Shown here in pieces: positions 19,686 to 28,799 of a DNA stretch of 59,411 nucleotides. The notes under the pieces were generated by a model, which worked only from the letters and a program-made list of their open reading frames with translations, was not told where the DNA came from and ran no database searches. Origin of the DNA: an uncultured Mediterraneibacter sp. (GTDB lineage Bacteria; Bacillota; Clostridia; Lachnospirales; Lachnospiraceae); contig NZ_CAKRGI010000013.1 of assembly GCF_934330165.1 (NCBI RefSeq), positions 1 to 59,411 on the forward strand, written 5' to 3'. The translations under genes were made by a program, and so were the position numbers. Positions within the stretch are counted from its first letter, which is position 1; each line of letters starts with the position of its first letter.

Positions 19686-19748
19686 AAATCCCATGATTTT
19701 CTGCTTATCCTTTGAAGGGATAAGAAAGATCATGGGATTTCTTTTTTT
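19686..19748 (+). terminator. Bipartite rho-independent terminator after nfnB
   Basis: AAATCCCATGAT (19686-19697) pairs with ATCATGGGATTT (19729-19740), with an inner stem CTTATCC/GGATAAG (19704-19710 with 19718-19724), then seven T. Confidence 0.9.
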
Positions 19749-19869
19749 ACGATACAATTCATCAGATTTATGATAGAATAAAAAGCCAGTGGATATGATA
19801 TCAGAGAGAAAGGGCATTTATCTTTGATGTCATATCAAAAATACAGTAAATAAATTTCTGGGGGAATAC

Positions 19870-21918
19870 ATGACAAATTATAAGAACGACAGAAGATTCA
19901 ACGGAAGTTATTTTCTTGAAAAAGTAGAAGTGAAATTAAAGAAAAGACTGGATGAGATCAAAAAGTCTCTCTCTGACGGACAGAAAGAGATTGACAATAT
20001 GCAGGAGTATTATTGGGAAAATTATACCGAGATGGATGAGTATGGCTATGAAGATTATGATAATCAGCAGGCACTGCTCCATCAGGTCAATGCAAATCAG
20101 GAAAAATTGCAGTTAAAGCACCGGTTTGAAAAAATGCTGGACTCTCCCTTTTTCGGAAGAGTTGATTTCGTGTTTGACGGGGAAGAGGTGGCAGAGCCGT
20201 TTTATATCGGCATTGGAAATTTCTCTGAGAAAGCCGGGATGCAGCCACTGGTTTATGACTGGAGAGCTCCTGTGAGTGGTTTATTCTATGATTTCGATAA
20301 AGGACCAGCAGTTTATCTGGCTCCTGCCGGTGAAATACAGGGGGAGATCCTTTCCAAATGGCAGTATAAGATCAAAAATGGAAAAATGATCTATGAGTTC
20401 GAGAGCGATACAAAGATTGATGATGATATTCTGAAAAAGGAGCTTGGCACGAACAGTGATGTAAAATTGAAGAATATCGTCCGTACGATCCAGACGGAGC
20501 AGAATGCGGTCATCCGCAATACCAGAGACCGGATTTTGGTGATCCAGGGTGCGGCAGGGAGTGGCAAGACCTCCATTGCACTCCACCGGATCGCATATCT
20601 TTTATATCATGAGCGGGAAAATCTGAAATCTTCCAATATTCTGATTCTGTCACCGAACGGAGTTTTTGCAGATTATATTTCGCATATTCTTCCTGAACTG
20701 GGTGAAGAAAATATCCGGGAGATGAGTTTTGATCTGTTTGCGTATAAAGAACTGAAAAATACTGCGGCAGACTGTGAAGATAAATATGACCAGCTGGAAC
20801 GAATTATAAAATTTCCGGATCAGGAAGCACTGCGGCGGGCTGACTGGAAGCAGTCATCAGAATTTGTCGGAGAAATCGAGGGATTTCTTGCAATGCTGGA
20901 GGATTCTCTGATGGATTTCCGTTCGATTGAGTACCGGGGAATGGGAATGACAGAAGAAGAGATACTGAAGCTTTTCTATTATAAATTTAACGAAACGCCG
21001 CTTTTGAAGAGGATGGATTTAGTAAGAGATTATTTTATCGATGAATGGGAGACATTAAGAGGACGGAATATTTCTGATGATGATAAATTGCTTTTGCAGC
21101 AAAAATTCGATAAAATGTATGTGACGAAGGATCTTTATAGGATTTATTGCCAGTTGCTGGAAGAGTGTGGGCTTGCCCCACTGTCCGAAGCAGAGTATGA
21201 GAGACGGAAAATCCCGTACGAGGATGTATTTCCGATGCTGTACCTGAAGTATAGACTGGAAGGTGGAAATCATTCGCATAAAAATATTAAGCATCTGGTG
21301 ATTGATGAGATGCAGGATTACTCATATTTGCAATACACGATCCTTGCCAATTTATTTTCCTGTAAGATGACGATCCTTGGAGACCGGGCTCAGACAATGG
21401 ATGTCCGGCAGCAGGATGTCCTGAAATTCCTTCCCCGGATTCTTGGGCGGGATCTTCATAAGATTGAGATGAATAAAAGTTACCGGAATACAGTTGAGAT
21501 TGCCGAGTATGCAGCAAAGATCAGCGGCATAAAGGATCTGATCCTTCTGGACAGGCATGGAAAAGAAGTTGTAGAGCAGACGTTTGCATCGGAGGAATTT
21601 CTGCTGAATGCAGTTCAGGAGAATCTGAATGAGGAGTTTGAAACGGCGGCACTTCTTACTATGACGGAGGAAGAAGCTCTGGAGCTGAACCGTCTTCTGA
21701 AATTGCGTGGCATGGAAGTCACTTATATTGACAAGAACAGTTCATCCTTTAAAAAGGGACTGATAGTAACGACCTTTTATCTTGCAAAAGGTCTTGAATT
21801 TGATCAGGTCTTTGCAGTGAAAGGTAAGGAAGAAAATCCTTTGAGACAGCAGGCAGAGTATATCTGTGCGACGAGAGCTTTGCATGAACTGTATATGTAT
21901 GAGATCACAGATGTATAA
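19870..21918 (+). CDS. helD: HelD-like UvrD/Rep family helicase
   Basis: A 682-residue superfamily 1 ATPase of the HelD group; in Firmicutes HelD binds RNA polymerase and removes it from stalled complexes. The N-terminus is a coiled coil (about 10-90), which in HelD enters the polymerase channel. The segment VYDWRAPVSGLFYD is characteristic of the group. Walker A is IQGAAGSGKTSIALHR (about 225-240), Walker B is VIDEMQDYSYLQY, and motif VI is near the C-terminus (EYICATRALHELYMY). It starts after a GGGGGAA site. It stands alone between a terminator and the TAXI gene. Confidence 0.88.
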   Translation: MTNYKNDRRFNGSYFLEKVEVKLKKRLDEIKKSLSDGQKEIDNMQEYYWENYTEMDEYGYEDYDNQQALLHQVNANQEKLQLKHRFEKMLDSPFFGRVDFVFDGEEVAEPFYIGIGNFSEKAGMQPLVYDWRAPVSGLFYDFDKGPAVYLAPAGEIQGEILSKWQYKIKNGKMIYEFESDTKIDDDILKKELGTNSDVKLKNIVRTIQTEQNAVIRNTRDRILVIQGAAGSGKTSIALHRIAYLLYHERENLKSSNILILSPNGVFADYISHILPELGEENIREMSFDLFAYKELKNTAADCEDKYDQLERIIKFPDQEALRRADWKQSSEFVGEIEGFLAMLEDSLMDFRSIEYRGMGMTEEEILKLFYYKFNETPLLKRMDLVRDYFIDEWETLRGRNISDDDKLLLQQKFDKMYVTKDLYRIYCQLLEECGLAPLSEAEYERRKIPYEDVFPMLYLKYRLEGGNHSHKNIKHLVIDEMQDYSYLQYTILANLFSCKMTILGDRAQTMDVRQQDVLKFLPRILGRDLHKIEMNKSYRNTVEIAEYAAKISGIKDLILLDRHGKEVVEQTFASEEFLLNAVQENLNEEFETAALLTMTEEEALELNRLLKLRGMEVTYIDKNSSSFKKGLIVTTFYLAKGLEFDQVFAVKGKEENPLRQQAEYICATRALHELYMYEITDV

Positions 21919-21951
21919 AAGGAAAAAGAGAGAAACCAGGAGGAGATGCAT

Positions 21952-22908
21952 ATGAAAAAGAAATTACTTGCTTTTGGAATGGCAGTACTGATGCTGACCG
22001 GTTGTGGCAGCAGTTCCGGCACGATCCGGTTCGGAGCAGCCGGACTGGGTGGAACTTACCATATGTTCAGTGATGCTTTTGCAGAAATCATAGAATCAGA
22101 GAGTGCTGACTGCTCAATAGAAGTAAAGACAACAGCAGGGTCTGCCGCAAATGTACGGCTTTTGTCAGACGGATATGTTCAGATGGCCATCGCACAGGCA
22201 GATATCATCAATGATGCATATTACGGAGTGGGAATGTTTGAAAATGATAAGAAGTATCAGGGATACTCCGCTGTCGGAGGGTTATATACGGAGGCGTGCC
22301 AGATTGTAGTACGTGCTGATTCAGATATCCGGTCAGTAGAAGATATGCAGGGAAAGACGGTCAGTGTTGGAGAAGAAGAGTCAGGAACAGAGAAAAATGC
22401 AGAACAGATCCTGGCAGCGTATGGTCTGTCAGACCGGTTAGTAACCGAGGTGAATCTGGATTATACAGACGCAGTCGAACAGTTAAAAACGAAAGAGATT
22501 GATGCCATGTTCTGTACAGCCGGTGCTTATACAACGGTGATCGGAGAACTTGCCAAGCAGTGTGAGATCCGATTCATAGATTTGGACGAGAAGGGAATCG
22601 ACAAGCTGATGAAGTCTTATGACTTCTATACAGAATGTGAGATTCCTGAGAATACATATGTCGGGCAGACTGAGGCTGTAAGGACAGTAGGAGTAAAGGC
22701 AGTGTTACTCGCAAGCGACAAATTATCAGAAAAGAAAGTAAAAGAGATCACAGAAATTTTATTTGAAAATAAGGCTGAACTTCAGTACATTCTTCCAACA
22801 GATATTTCACTTGATGAGAGCCAGGCAACAGAAGGAATCACAATTCCATTTCATGATGGGGCAACCGCTTACTATAAAGAAAATGGGATCAGCATGAACG
22901 AAGAATAG
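21952..22908 (+). CDS. TAXI family solute-binding lipoprotein
   Basis: Extracellular binding protein of the TAXI group (TRAP-associated extracytoplasmic immunogenic). The signal peptide ends in the lipobox LTGC, giving a lipid-anchored protein. The start of the mature domain (TIRFGAAGLGGTYHMF) and the segments TTAGSAANVRLL and ADIINDAYYG are typical. 318 aa. Of two in-frame ATGs the one at 21952 lies 8 nt from AGGAGG (21938-21943), the first only 2 nt. TAXI proteins normally work with DctQM membrane subunits; none is here. The next gene is instead a GltS-type symporter, which suggests an unusual partnership for glutamate or a relative. Confidence 0.9.
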   Translation: MKKKLLAFGMAVLMLTGCGSSSGTIRFGAAGLGGTYHMFSDAFAEIIESESADCSIEVKTTAGSAANVRLLSDGYVQMAIAQADIINDAYYGVGMFENDKKYQGYSAVGGLYTEACQIVVRADSDIRSVEDMQGKTVSVGEEESGTEKNAEQILAAYGLSDRLVTEVNLDYTDAVEQLKTKEIDAMFCTAGAYTTVIGELAKQCEIRFIDLDEKGIDKLMKSYDFYTECEIPENTYVGQTEAVRTVGVKAVLLASDKLSEKKVKEITEILFENKAELQYILPTDISLDESQATEGITIPFHDGATAYYKENGISMNEE

Positions 22909-22929
22909 CATAAGAACGGGAGAAATAGA

Positions 22930-24117
22930 ATGAAGATTCAGTTAGATATGTATCAGACGATCGCTGTTGCGGTAGTTGTACTGATGTTAGGGAAATTTTT
23001 GAAGAAGCGTTGTAGTGTTCTGGAAAAATTCTGCATACCGGCACCTGTAATCGGCGGAGTGCTTTTTGCAGTCTTTACGTGCATCTGCTATGCCACCGGG
23101 ATTGCAGAGTTTGAGTTTGATGATATTCTGAAAGAAGTCTGCATGGTTTTTTTCTTTACATCTGTAGGATTTCAGGCGAATCTGAAGGTATTGAAAAGTG
23201 GTGGAAAGTCGCTGATCGTATTCCTTGGACTGGTAGTTGTGTTGATCGTGACGCAGAATTTCATGGCGATCGGACTTTCAAAACTTCTGCATATCAGTCC
23301 GCTTGTGGGACTTTGTACAGGGTCGATCCCGATGGTCGGAGGTCATGGTACAGCCGGTGCCTTTGGACCGGTACTGGAAGACTTTGGAGTAAAAGGAGCA
23401 AGTACACTCTGTACTGCGGGAGCCACCTTTGGACTGATTGCGGGAAGTATGATCGGAGGTCCCATCGGAAAGCGTCTGATTGAAAAGAAAAATCTTTTAT
23501 CTACAGCGATCGTAGAGGACGACAGCCTTCTGGTGGAAGAAGAGAAGAAGCACGAAAGACATACCAGTATGTATCCATCTGCTGTATTCCAGTTGATCAT
23601 TGCGATCGGGATAGGAACGATTGTGTCCCATTTCCTTTCTATGACAGGACTGACCTTTCCAATTTATATTGGAGCAATGATCGCTGCAGCAGTGATCCGA
23701 AATGTAGGAGAGTATTCAGGTAAATTTACGATCTACATGGGTGAGATCAATGATATCGGGGGGATCAGTCTTTCCTTATTCCTTGGAATCGCAATGATCA
23801 CGTTAAAGCTCTGGCAGCTTGCGGAACTTGCATTACCATTGATGATCCTGCTTGGAGGACAGGTCATACTGATGTTTCTGTATACTTTTTTTGTGGTATT
23901 TACTGTCATGGGAAGAGACTACGATGCGGCAGTTTTATCAGCAGGGGTCTGTGGTTTCGGAATGGGAGCAACTCCGAATGCCATGGCAAATATGCAGGCA
24001 ATCTGTGAGAAATATGTACCTTCCGTAAAGGCGTATCTTCTTATCCCGCTGGTAGGAAGTTTATTTGCAGACTTTCTGAACAGTCTGGCAATCACATTCT
24101 TTATCAATTTTTTATAA
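22930..24117 (+). CDS. gltS: GltS-type sodium/glutamate symporter
   Basis: Integral membrane symporter (395 aa, about ten or more hydrophobic segments) of the ESS family, which imports glutamate with sodium. Both inverted-repeat re-entrant motifs are present: IPMVGGHGTAGAFGP near residue 137 and GFGMGATPNAMANM near residue 345. The charged cytoplasmic loop between the halves is around 195-215. It begins 21 bp after the TAXI binding protein and has a GGGAG site upstream, so both are on one transcript. This pairing is not the textbook arrangement, as GltS normally works without a binding protein. Confidence 0.92.
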   Translation: MKIQLDMYQTIAVAVVVLMLGKFLKKRCSVLEKFCIPAPVIGGVLFAVFTCICYATGIAEFEFDDILKEVCMVFFFTSVGFQANLKVLKSGGKSLIVFLGLVVVLIVTQNFMAIGLSKLLHISPLVGLCTGSIPMVGGHGTAGAFGPVLEDFGVKGASTLCTAGATFGLIAGSMIGGPIGKRLIEKKNLLSTAIVEDDSLLVEEEKKHERHTSMYPSAVFQLIIAIGIGTIVSHFLSMTGLTFPIYIGAMIAAAVIRNVGEYSGKFTIYMGEINDIGGISLSLFLGIAMITLKLWQLAELALPLMILLGGQVILMFLYTFFVVFTVMGRDYDAAVLSAGVCGFGMGATPNAMANMQAICEKYVPSVKAYLLIPLVGSLFADFLNSLAITFFINFL

Positions 24118-24139
24118 AATGTAATGGGGAGATTTTGAG

Positions 24140-24319
24140 ATGTTTTGGAAAAAAAGAAAAAAGGAAAAAGTCAAATATGATGTTACAAGTGAAAATCTTG
24201 CAGTCCCGGAAGTTCATACAGGGGAAGTAGAACATACCGAGACCGATCCGCAGCCGGATGAACCGATCACCTACGAAAATGTTGCAATTCCGGAAATCCA
24301 TATCCGCAGGAAAAAGTAA
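24140..24319 (+). CDS. Small basic protein with an internal repeat (59 aa), unknown function
   Basis: Frame from ATG 24140 (GGGGAG upstream) to TAA 24319, filling the gap between gltS and rlmH. The first 12 residues are very basic (MFWKKRKKEKVK). The rest carries two copies of a motif, ENLAVPEVH (residues 19-27) and ENVAIPEIH (46-54), separated by an acidic stretch, and ends RRKK. No signal peptide or membrane segment. Its tight spacing to gltS and rlmH supports a real gene. The family was not recognised. Confidence 0.65.
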   Translation: MFWKKRKKEKVKYDVTSENLAVPEVHTGEVEHTETDPQPDEPITYENVAIPEIHIRRKK

Positions 24320-24331
24320 CCGGAGTACGCT

Positions 24332-24811
24332 ATGAAGATTACGATCATCACTGTTGGAAAAATAAAAGAAAAATATCTTCGTGATGCGATCGCGGAGTAC
24401 AGTAAAAGACTGAGCCGGTATTGTAAACTGGAGATCATCGAAGTTGCCGATGAAAAGACTGTGGAGCATGCCAGTGAGGCTGTGGAGGATTCCATCCGCA
24501 GTAAAGAAGCGGAACGGATCTTAAAATACGTTAAGGAAGATGCATATATTATTACCCTTGAGATCAACGGAAAGCAGCTCACCTCGGAACAACTGGCCGC
24601 AAAAGTAGAACAGCTTGGAATACAGGGGACGAGCCATCTGGTCTTTATCATTGGCGGGTCAATCGGACTCGGAAAAGAAGTCCTTGAAAAATCAGACTAT
24701 GCTTTAAGTTTTTCAAAGATGACTTTTCCTCATCAGCTGATGCGGGTGATCCTGCTGGAACAGATCTATCGCAGTTACCGGATCATAAATGGAGAACCAT
24801 ATCATAAATAA
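24332..24811 (+). CDS. rlmH: 23S rRNA (pseudouridine-1915-N3)-methyltransferase
   Basis: SPOUT-class methyltransferase that methylates pseudouridine 1915 in helix 69 of 23S rRNA. The N-terminus [16 protein letters not shown], the segment [18 protein letters not shown], the knot [14 protein letters not shown] and the C-terminal motif [27 protein letters not shown] are all characteristic. 159 aa is the usual length. It follows the 59-aa small gene by 12 bp and precedes the VanZ gene by 15 bp. Confidence 0.97.
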   Translation: MKITIITVGKIKEKYLRDAIAEYSKRLSRYCKLEIIEVADEKTVEHASEAVEDSIRSKEAERILKYVKEDAYIITLEINGKQLTSEQLAAKVEQLGIQGTSHLVFIIGGSIGLGKEVLEKSDYALSFSKMTFPHQLMRVILLEQIYRSYRIINGEPYHK

Positions 24812-24826
24812 TAAGGCAGGAGATCA

Positions 24827-25315
24827 ATGAAAAAAATATGGAAATTATGTGCCTTTCTGCCGGCACTGTTCATGATGGGAGTCATTTTTTCCTTTTCCGC
24901 ACAGACAGGAACTCAGTCCGGTTCATTCAGCCATGATATCAGTGTCCGTGTGGTCGAGACGAAAGGAAGGTTTTTTCATCAGGAACTTGAAAAAAAGGAA
25001 ATAGAAAAGCAGGCAGATGAGATTGAATTTTATATCAGGAAGGCAGCTCATATGACGGAATATGCAGTTCTTACCCTGTTGGTTGCTTTTGGATTTTATG
25101 TCAATGGATTCCGCAGAAAACGCTGGCTGATGGTGGGATTTATTTTCTGTGTACTTTATGCGGCAACAGATGAGTTCCACCAGTCTTTTGTCGGGGGACG
25201 CGGACCATCGGTCAGAGATGTGGGAATTGACAGTCTTGGTGTACTGATCGCGACGATACTTTTGGATGCAGGACAGAAACTGGTGAAGCTGCTGAAAGGG
25301 AGGAAACACACATGA
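24827..25315 (+). CDS. VanZ family membrane protein
   Basis: A 162-residue membrane protein of the VanZ-like family, known for low-level teicoplanin resistance in enterococci but mostly of unknown function. Hydrophobic segments lie at about 7-25, 73-92, 101-118 and 129-148. The conserved FSFSAQTG motif after the first segment, the HMTEYAVLTLL helix and the DEFHQSFVGGRGPSVRDVGID signature are complete. AGGAGA precedes the ATG. Its end overlaps the start of the next gene by 4 bp. Confidence 0.9.
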   Translation: MKKIWKLCAFLPALFMMGVIFSFSAQTGTQSGSFSHDISVRVVETKGRFFHQELEKKEIEKQADEIEFYIRKAAHMTEYAVLTLLVAFGFYVNGFRRKRWLMVGFIFCVLYAATDEFHQSFVGGRGPSVRDVGIDSLGVLIATILLDAGQKLVKLLKGRKHT

Positions 25316-25809
25316 GAGAAATGAGACTGGCAAAAAGAGAGATTACAGATCCTGAAGTTTTAAAAGAGATCGTAGAAGAGTGCGACACGGTAAGACTCGG
25401 TCTGATCGATGCGGAAGGGATGTTTATTGTTCCGGTGAATTATGGATATGAGTTTACGGAAGAAAATGGAAAAGCAGAACTTCAATTATATTTTCACGGG
25501 GCAGCGGAAGGAAGAAAGGCAGATGCTTTGAAATCCCAGAGTTCTGTTGCCGTTGAAATGGATTGCAGGCACGGGATCATTATCGGAGATTATACCTGTG
25601 CTTATTCCTATTCTTACCGGAGTATCATGGGAAAAGGAACCGCTGCCTTTTTGGAAACATTTGAAGAAAAAGAGAAAGGACTTCAGCGGATCATGGAGCA
25701 TATGGCTCCGGGAGCAAAGATTGAGTTCCGGCCGGAAATGTTGACGAGGACGGCTGTATGGCAGATCAATGTGTATGAATTTACCGGAAAAGAGCGAAAG
25801 GCAAAATAA
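25312..25809 (+). CDS. Pyridoxamine 5'-phosphate oxidase-like flavin-binding protein
   Basis: A 165-residue split-barrel FMN-binding protein of the PNPOx-like (NimA-related) group. Characteristic segments are CDTVRLGLIDAEGMFIVPVNYGYE near the N-terminus, LYFHGAAEGRKADAL and the C-terminal WQINVYEFTGKER. Members reduce small substrates or simply bind flavin; some are linked to nitroimidazole resistance. The actual substrate is unknown. The ATG overlaps the VanZ stop (ATGA), and GGGAGG lies 8 nt upstream. Confidence 0.85.
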   Translation: MREMRLAKREITDPEVLKEIVEECDTVRLGLIDAEGMFIVPVNYGYEFTEENGKAELQLYFHGAAEGRKADALKSQSSVAVEMDCRHGIIIGDYTCAYSYSYRSIMGKGTAAFLETFEEKEKGLQRIMEHMAPGAKIEFRPEMLTRTAVWQINVYEFTGKERKAK

Positions 25810-25883
25810 ATGCAGAGGAGCAGAGTCCGTACCGGAATGAAAAGAAACTGTTCCATGTCCATGTCTTAAGGAGGTGCATTGAT

Positions 25884-27203
25884 ATGAATATGTGTGAACT
25901 GATCGTTAAGAAAAAGAGGGGTGGCAGGCTGAATGAAAAAGAAATCGACTGGATCGTACAGGGGTATACGGCCGGTGAGATCCCGGATTATCAGATGTCT
26001 GCCATGTTGATGGCAATCTGCTTTATCGGAATGGATGAAGAAGAGACAAAGGATCTGACTCTTTCTATGGCAAAGAGCGGTGATCGGATGGATCTGTCTG
26101 CAATTCATGGGAAGAAGATCGACAAGCACAGTACCGGTGGAGTGGGAGATAAGACAACACTGGTCATCGGTCCGCTTGCGGCGGCAGCGGGAGTGCCTGT
26201 CGCAAAGATGTCCGGCAGAGGACTGGGACATACGGGAGGTACGATCGACAAACTGGAAAGTTTCCATGGCTTTCATACCAGTCTGACACCGGAACAGTTT
26301 ATTAAAAATGTAAATTCGATCCATATTGCACTGGCAGGCCAGACAGCCAATCTTGCTCCGGCTGATAAGAAAATCTATGCTCTGCGGGATGTAACCGGAA
26401 CTGTGGACGAGATGTCGCTGATCGCATCCAGTATCATGAGTAAAAAGCTTGCGTCTGGTGCGGACGGAATCGTACTGGACGTAAAAACCGGAGATGGTGC
26501 TTTTATGAAGACTCTGGAAGATTCCAAAGCTCTGGCACGTGAAATGGTGCAGATCGGTACGCTGGCAGGGCGGGATATGTCGGCAGTTATTTCTGATATG
26601 GATCAGCCTCTCGGATATGCAGTGGGAAATGCACTGGAAGTAAAAGAGGCGATTGCCACATTAAGTGGAAATGGACCAGAAGACCTGAGAGAACTGGTAC
26701 TTGTCCTGACATCCCTGATGGTAGTAAAAGCAGGAAAAGCAAAAGATATCAGGGAAGCCCGTATTCTTCTGGAAGAGACCCTGGATTCAGGAAAAGCACT
26801 TCAGGTGATGAAAGAATGGATCGTGGCACAAGGGGGAACTGCGGAGGAAGTGGAACATCCTGATCTTTTGCCTCAGGCTCTCTGTCAGGAGGCGGTCTGT
26901 GCGGAAAAGAGTGGATTTGTTACGAAGATCCATACTGAAGAGATTGGAAGGATCTGTATGCTGCTTGGTGGAGGCAGAGCTAAAAAGGGAGATCCGATCG
27001 ATCTGTCAGTCGGACTTGTGCTTCAGAAAAAAGTAGGGGATCCGGTACACTCCGGTGAATCACTTGCGATCCTTCATGCAAATGACAGAGAAAAGCTGGC
27101 AGAGGTAAAAGAAAGACTTCTGAAAGCGTATGAGATTAAAAAAGAACCGGTTGCGGCACGCCCGTTGATCTGGAAAATCCTGGATGGAACAGAGGCAGAA
27201 TAG
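25884..27203 (+). CDS. pdp: Pyrimidine-nucleoside phosphorylase
   Basis: Phosphorolyses uridine and thymidine to the base and (deoxy)ribose-1-phosphate for salvage. The family signature SGRGLGHTGGTIDKLES is intact (about residues 110-126), preceded by the phosphate-binding KHSTGGVGDKTTL. The C-terminal alpha/beta domain and the glycine-rich IGRICMLLGGGRAKKGD are present. 439 aa is the normal length. AAGGAGG precedes the ATG. A terminator hairpin follows the stop. No other nucleoside gene is adjacent. Confidence 0.95.
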   Translation: MNMCELIVKKKRGGRLNEKEIDWIVQGYTAGEIPDYQMSAMLMAICFIGMDEEETKDLTLSMAKSGDRMDLSAIHGKKIDKHSTGGVGDKTTLVIGPLAAAAGVPVAKMSGRGLGHTGGTIDKLESFHGFHTSLTPEQFIKNVNSIHIALAGQTANLAPADKKIYALRDVTGTVDEMSLIASSIMSKKLASGADGIVLDVKTGDGAFMKTLEDSKALAREMVQIGTLAGRDMSAVISDMDQPLGYAVGNALEVKEAIATLSGNGPEDLRELVLVLTSLMVVKAGKAKDIREARILLEETLDSGKALQVMKEWIVAQGGTAEEVEHPDLLPQALCQEAVCAEKSGFVTKIHTEEIGRICMLLGGGRAKKGDPIDLSVGLVLQKKVGDPVHSGESLAILHANDREKLAEVKERLLKAYEIKKEPVAARPLIWKILDGTEAE

Positions 27204-27226
27204 GACATTTGTGCCATGCATATACT
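27198..27226 (+). promoter_or_regulatory. Putative sigma-E type promoter ahead of yqfC
   Basis: GAATAGG (27198-27204) and CATATACT (27219-27226), spaced by 14 bp, resemble the Bacillus sigma-E elements (GNATATT and CATACANT); the -10 differs at one position. The downstream genes yqfC and yqfD are mother-cell sporulation genes, which makes the match meaningful. It overlaps the left arm of the terminator hairpin. Confidence 0.4.
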
Positions 27227-27255
27227 GAAGGTAAAGGTGTATGTGTGGCATTTTT
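27212..27255 (+). terminator. Terminator hairpin after pdp, overlapping the yqfC start
   Basis: TGCCATGCATATAC pairs with GTGTATGTGTGGCA over 14 positions (with G-U pairs), 11-nt loop, followed by five T. The first candidate yqfC start (27241) lies inside the right arm. Confidence 0.65.
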
Positions 27256-27543
27256 ATGGACAGAGAACAATTAGCAGAGCGATTCGCAGAGGCTGCAAGT
27301 ATGCCAAGGGATGTGGTGATGGGAGCATCTGTTATCACGATCACAGGAAGAAATGAAATATGCATAGAAAATTATAGGGGGATTCTTGAATATACAGATC
27401 TTCTGATCCGTGTGCAGACCAAATCCGGTCAGATCCGGCTGAGCGGAAAAAATCTGCAGATTGAATATTATACAAACGATGAAATGAAGATTACAGGAAG
27501 GATCGCACAACTGGAATTTACTGACAGGAGAAAGACCGGATGA
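27241..27543 (+). CDS. yqfC: Sporulation protein YqfC (YabP/YqfC family)
   Basis: A small protein made in the mother cell during sporulation; YqfC and YqfD act together at engulfment stages. The segment RDVVMGASVITITGRNEICIENYRGI and the later KSGQIRLSGKNLQIEYY match the family. The start is unclear: ATG 27241 has AAGG 9 nt upstream but lies in a hairpin arm; ATG 27256 comes after the T tract but has no ribosome binding site. The final 4 bp overlap yqfD (ATGA). A sigma-E-like promoter lies upstream. Confidence 0.85.
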   Translation: MCGIFMDREQLAERFAEAASMPRDVVMGASVITITGRNEICIENYRGILEYTDLLIRVQTKSGQIRLSGKNLQIEYYTNDEMKITGRIAQLEFTDRRKTG

Positions 27544-28799
27544 TCCAGTCATTGTTACGCTATCTGAAAGGATATGTAAAAATCCGGATTACCGGATATT
27601 CTCCGGAGCGTTTCCTGAATATGTGCTGCTTTCACGGGATCAGGATATGGGCACTGAAAAGTGTCGGGAATACTTACGAAATGTATATGAGTCTTTCGGG
27701 TTTCAGAAAGCTTCGTCCATTTGCACGTAAGACTCATATGAGGATTTATGTAACGGAGAGGAATGGATTTCCGTTTTTTGTCCAGAGTTACCGCCACAGA
27801 GGAGCATTATTTGCGGGCATTCTGCTGAGTATCCTGCTGATCTGGGGATATTCACTTTTTATCTGGGATATTCATTTTGAAGGAAATGACAAATGGACTG
27901 ATGAAGTTCTGACAGAATTTTTAAAGACCAAAGAAGTTTCTCCCGGAATGAGAAAAAAGAAAGTCGACTGTCCGGGTATTGTAAAAGCAATCCGAAAGGA
28001 ATATAATGATATCGTTTGGGTGTCAGCATCCATTGATGGAAGCCGGCTGAAAATTCAGATAAAGGAAAATGAAGATACTTTTCAGGAAGAGGTGCAGGGG
28101 GCAGAAGAAGTTTCAGAGAAACCAACGGATCTGGTCGCAGAAGAAGATGGCGTGATCACAGGGATCATTACCCGTTCGGGGGTTCCGCAGGTGCACATCG
28201 GGGATTCTGTAAAAAAGGGAGATCTGCTGGTGCTGGGAAGGATCGATGTGACGGACGACAGTGGAGAAGTGACCGGTTATCAGTACTGTCATGCGGATGC
28301 AGATGTTTATGCAGATACAAAGCTGACTTATCGGGATTCCATTCCTCTAAGCTACGAGAAAAAGATCTACAACGGGAAATCCCGGTATCAGTTCTACATG
28401 AAGATCGGGAACTGGGAGATCAGGGCAGGTATTTTGAAGAATCACTTTCAGCACAGTGAGAAAAGTTCACTGGAGCATCAGTGGAAACTGGGTGAAAATT
28501 TTTATCTGCCTGTTGTGATCGGGTGGAGAAAAATTACTGCCTATTCCGTAAAAGAAGAAAAATACAGCAGGCAAGAACTTCAGGAATTTTTAAGCAGGCG
28601 GTTTCAGAATTTTTGTAAGAATTTAACTGAAAAAGGTATTCAAATCCGTCAGAATAATGTTAAAATACAACTGGACGAAAAAGAAGCCTTTGCATCCGGG
28701 ACAATTTATCTGAACCGGAAGATCACTTGTGAGGCTGATACAGAAATAGTAACGATTGAAAGGAAAGAACCGGATGAGTCTGTCAGAACTGATGATTGA
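27540..28799 (+). CDS. yqfD: Sporulation protein YqfD
   Basis: Membrane-associated sporulation protein (419 aa). The N-terminal part (about 1-85) with GIRIWALKSVGNTYEMY is followed by one hydrophobic segment at about 88-108 and an extracytoplasmic domain with repeated beta motifs such as GVITGIITRSGVPQVHIGDSVKKGD, which resembles a lipoyl-like barrel. It overlaps yqfC by 4 bp and phoH by 26 bp, so the genes are translationally coupled. Confidence 0.92.
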   Translation: MIQSLLRYLKGYVKIRITGYSPERFLNMCCFHGIRIWALKSVGNTYEMYMSLSGFRKLRPFARKTHMRIYVTERNGFPFFVQSYRHRGALFAGILLSILLIWGYSLFIWDIHFEGNDKWTDEVLTEFLKTKEVSPGMRKKKVDCPGIVKAIRKEYNDIVWVSASIDGSRLKIQIKENEDTFQEEVQGAEEVSEKPTDLVAEEDGVITGIITRSGVPQVHIGDSVKKGDLLVLGRIDVTDDSGEVTGYQYCHADADVYADTKLTYRDSIPLSYEKKIYNGKSRYQFYMKIGNWEIRAGILKNHFQHSEKSSLEHQWKLGENFYLPVVIGWRKITAYSVKEEKYSRQELQEFLSRRFQNFCKNLTEKGIQIRQNNVKIQLDEKEAFASGTIYLNRKITCEADTEIVTIERKEPDESVRTDD

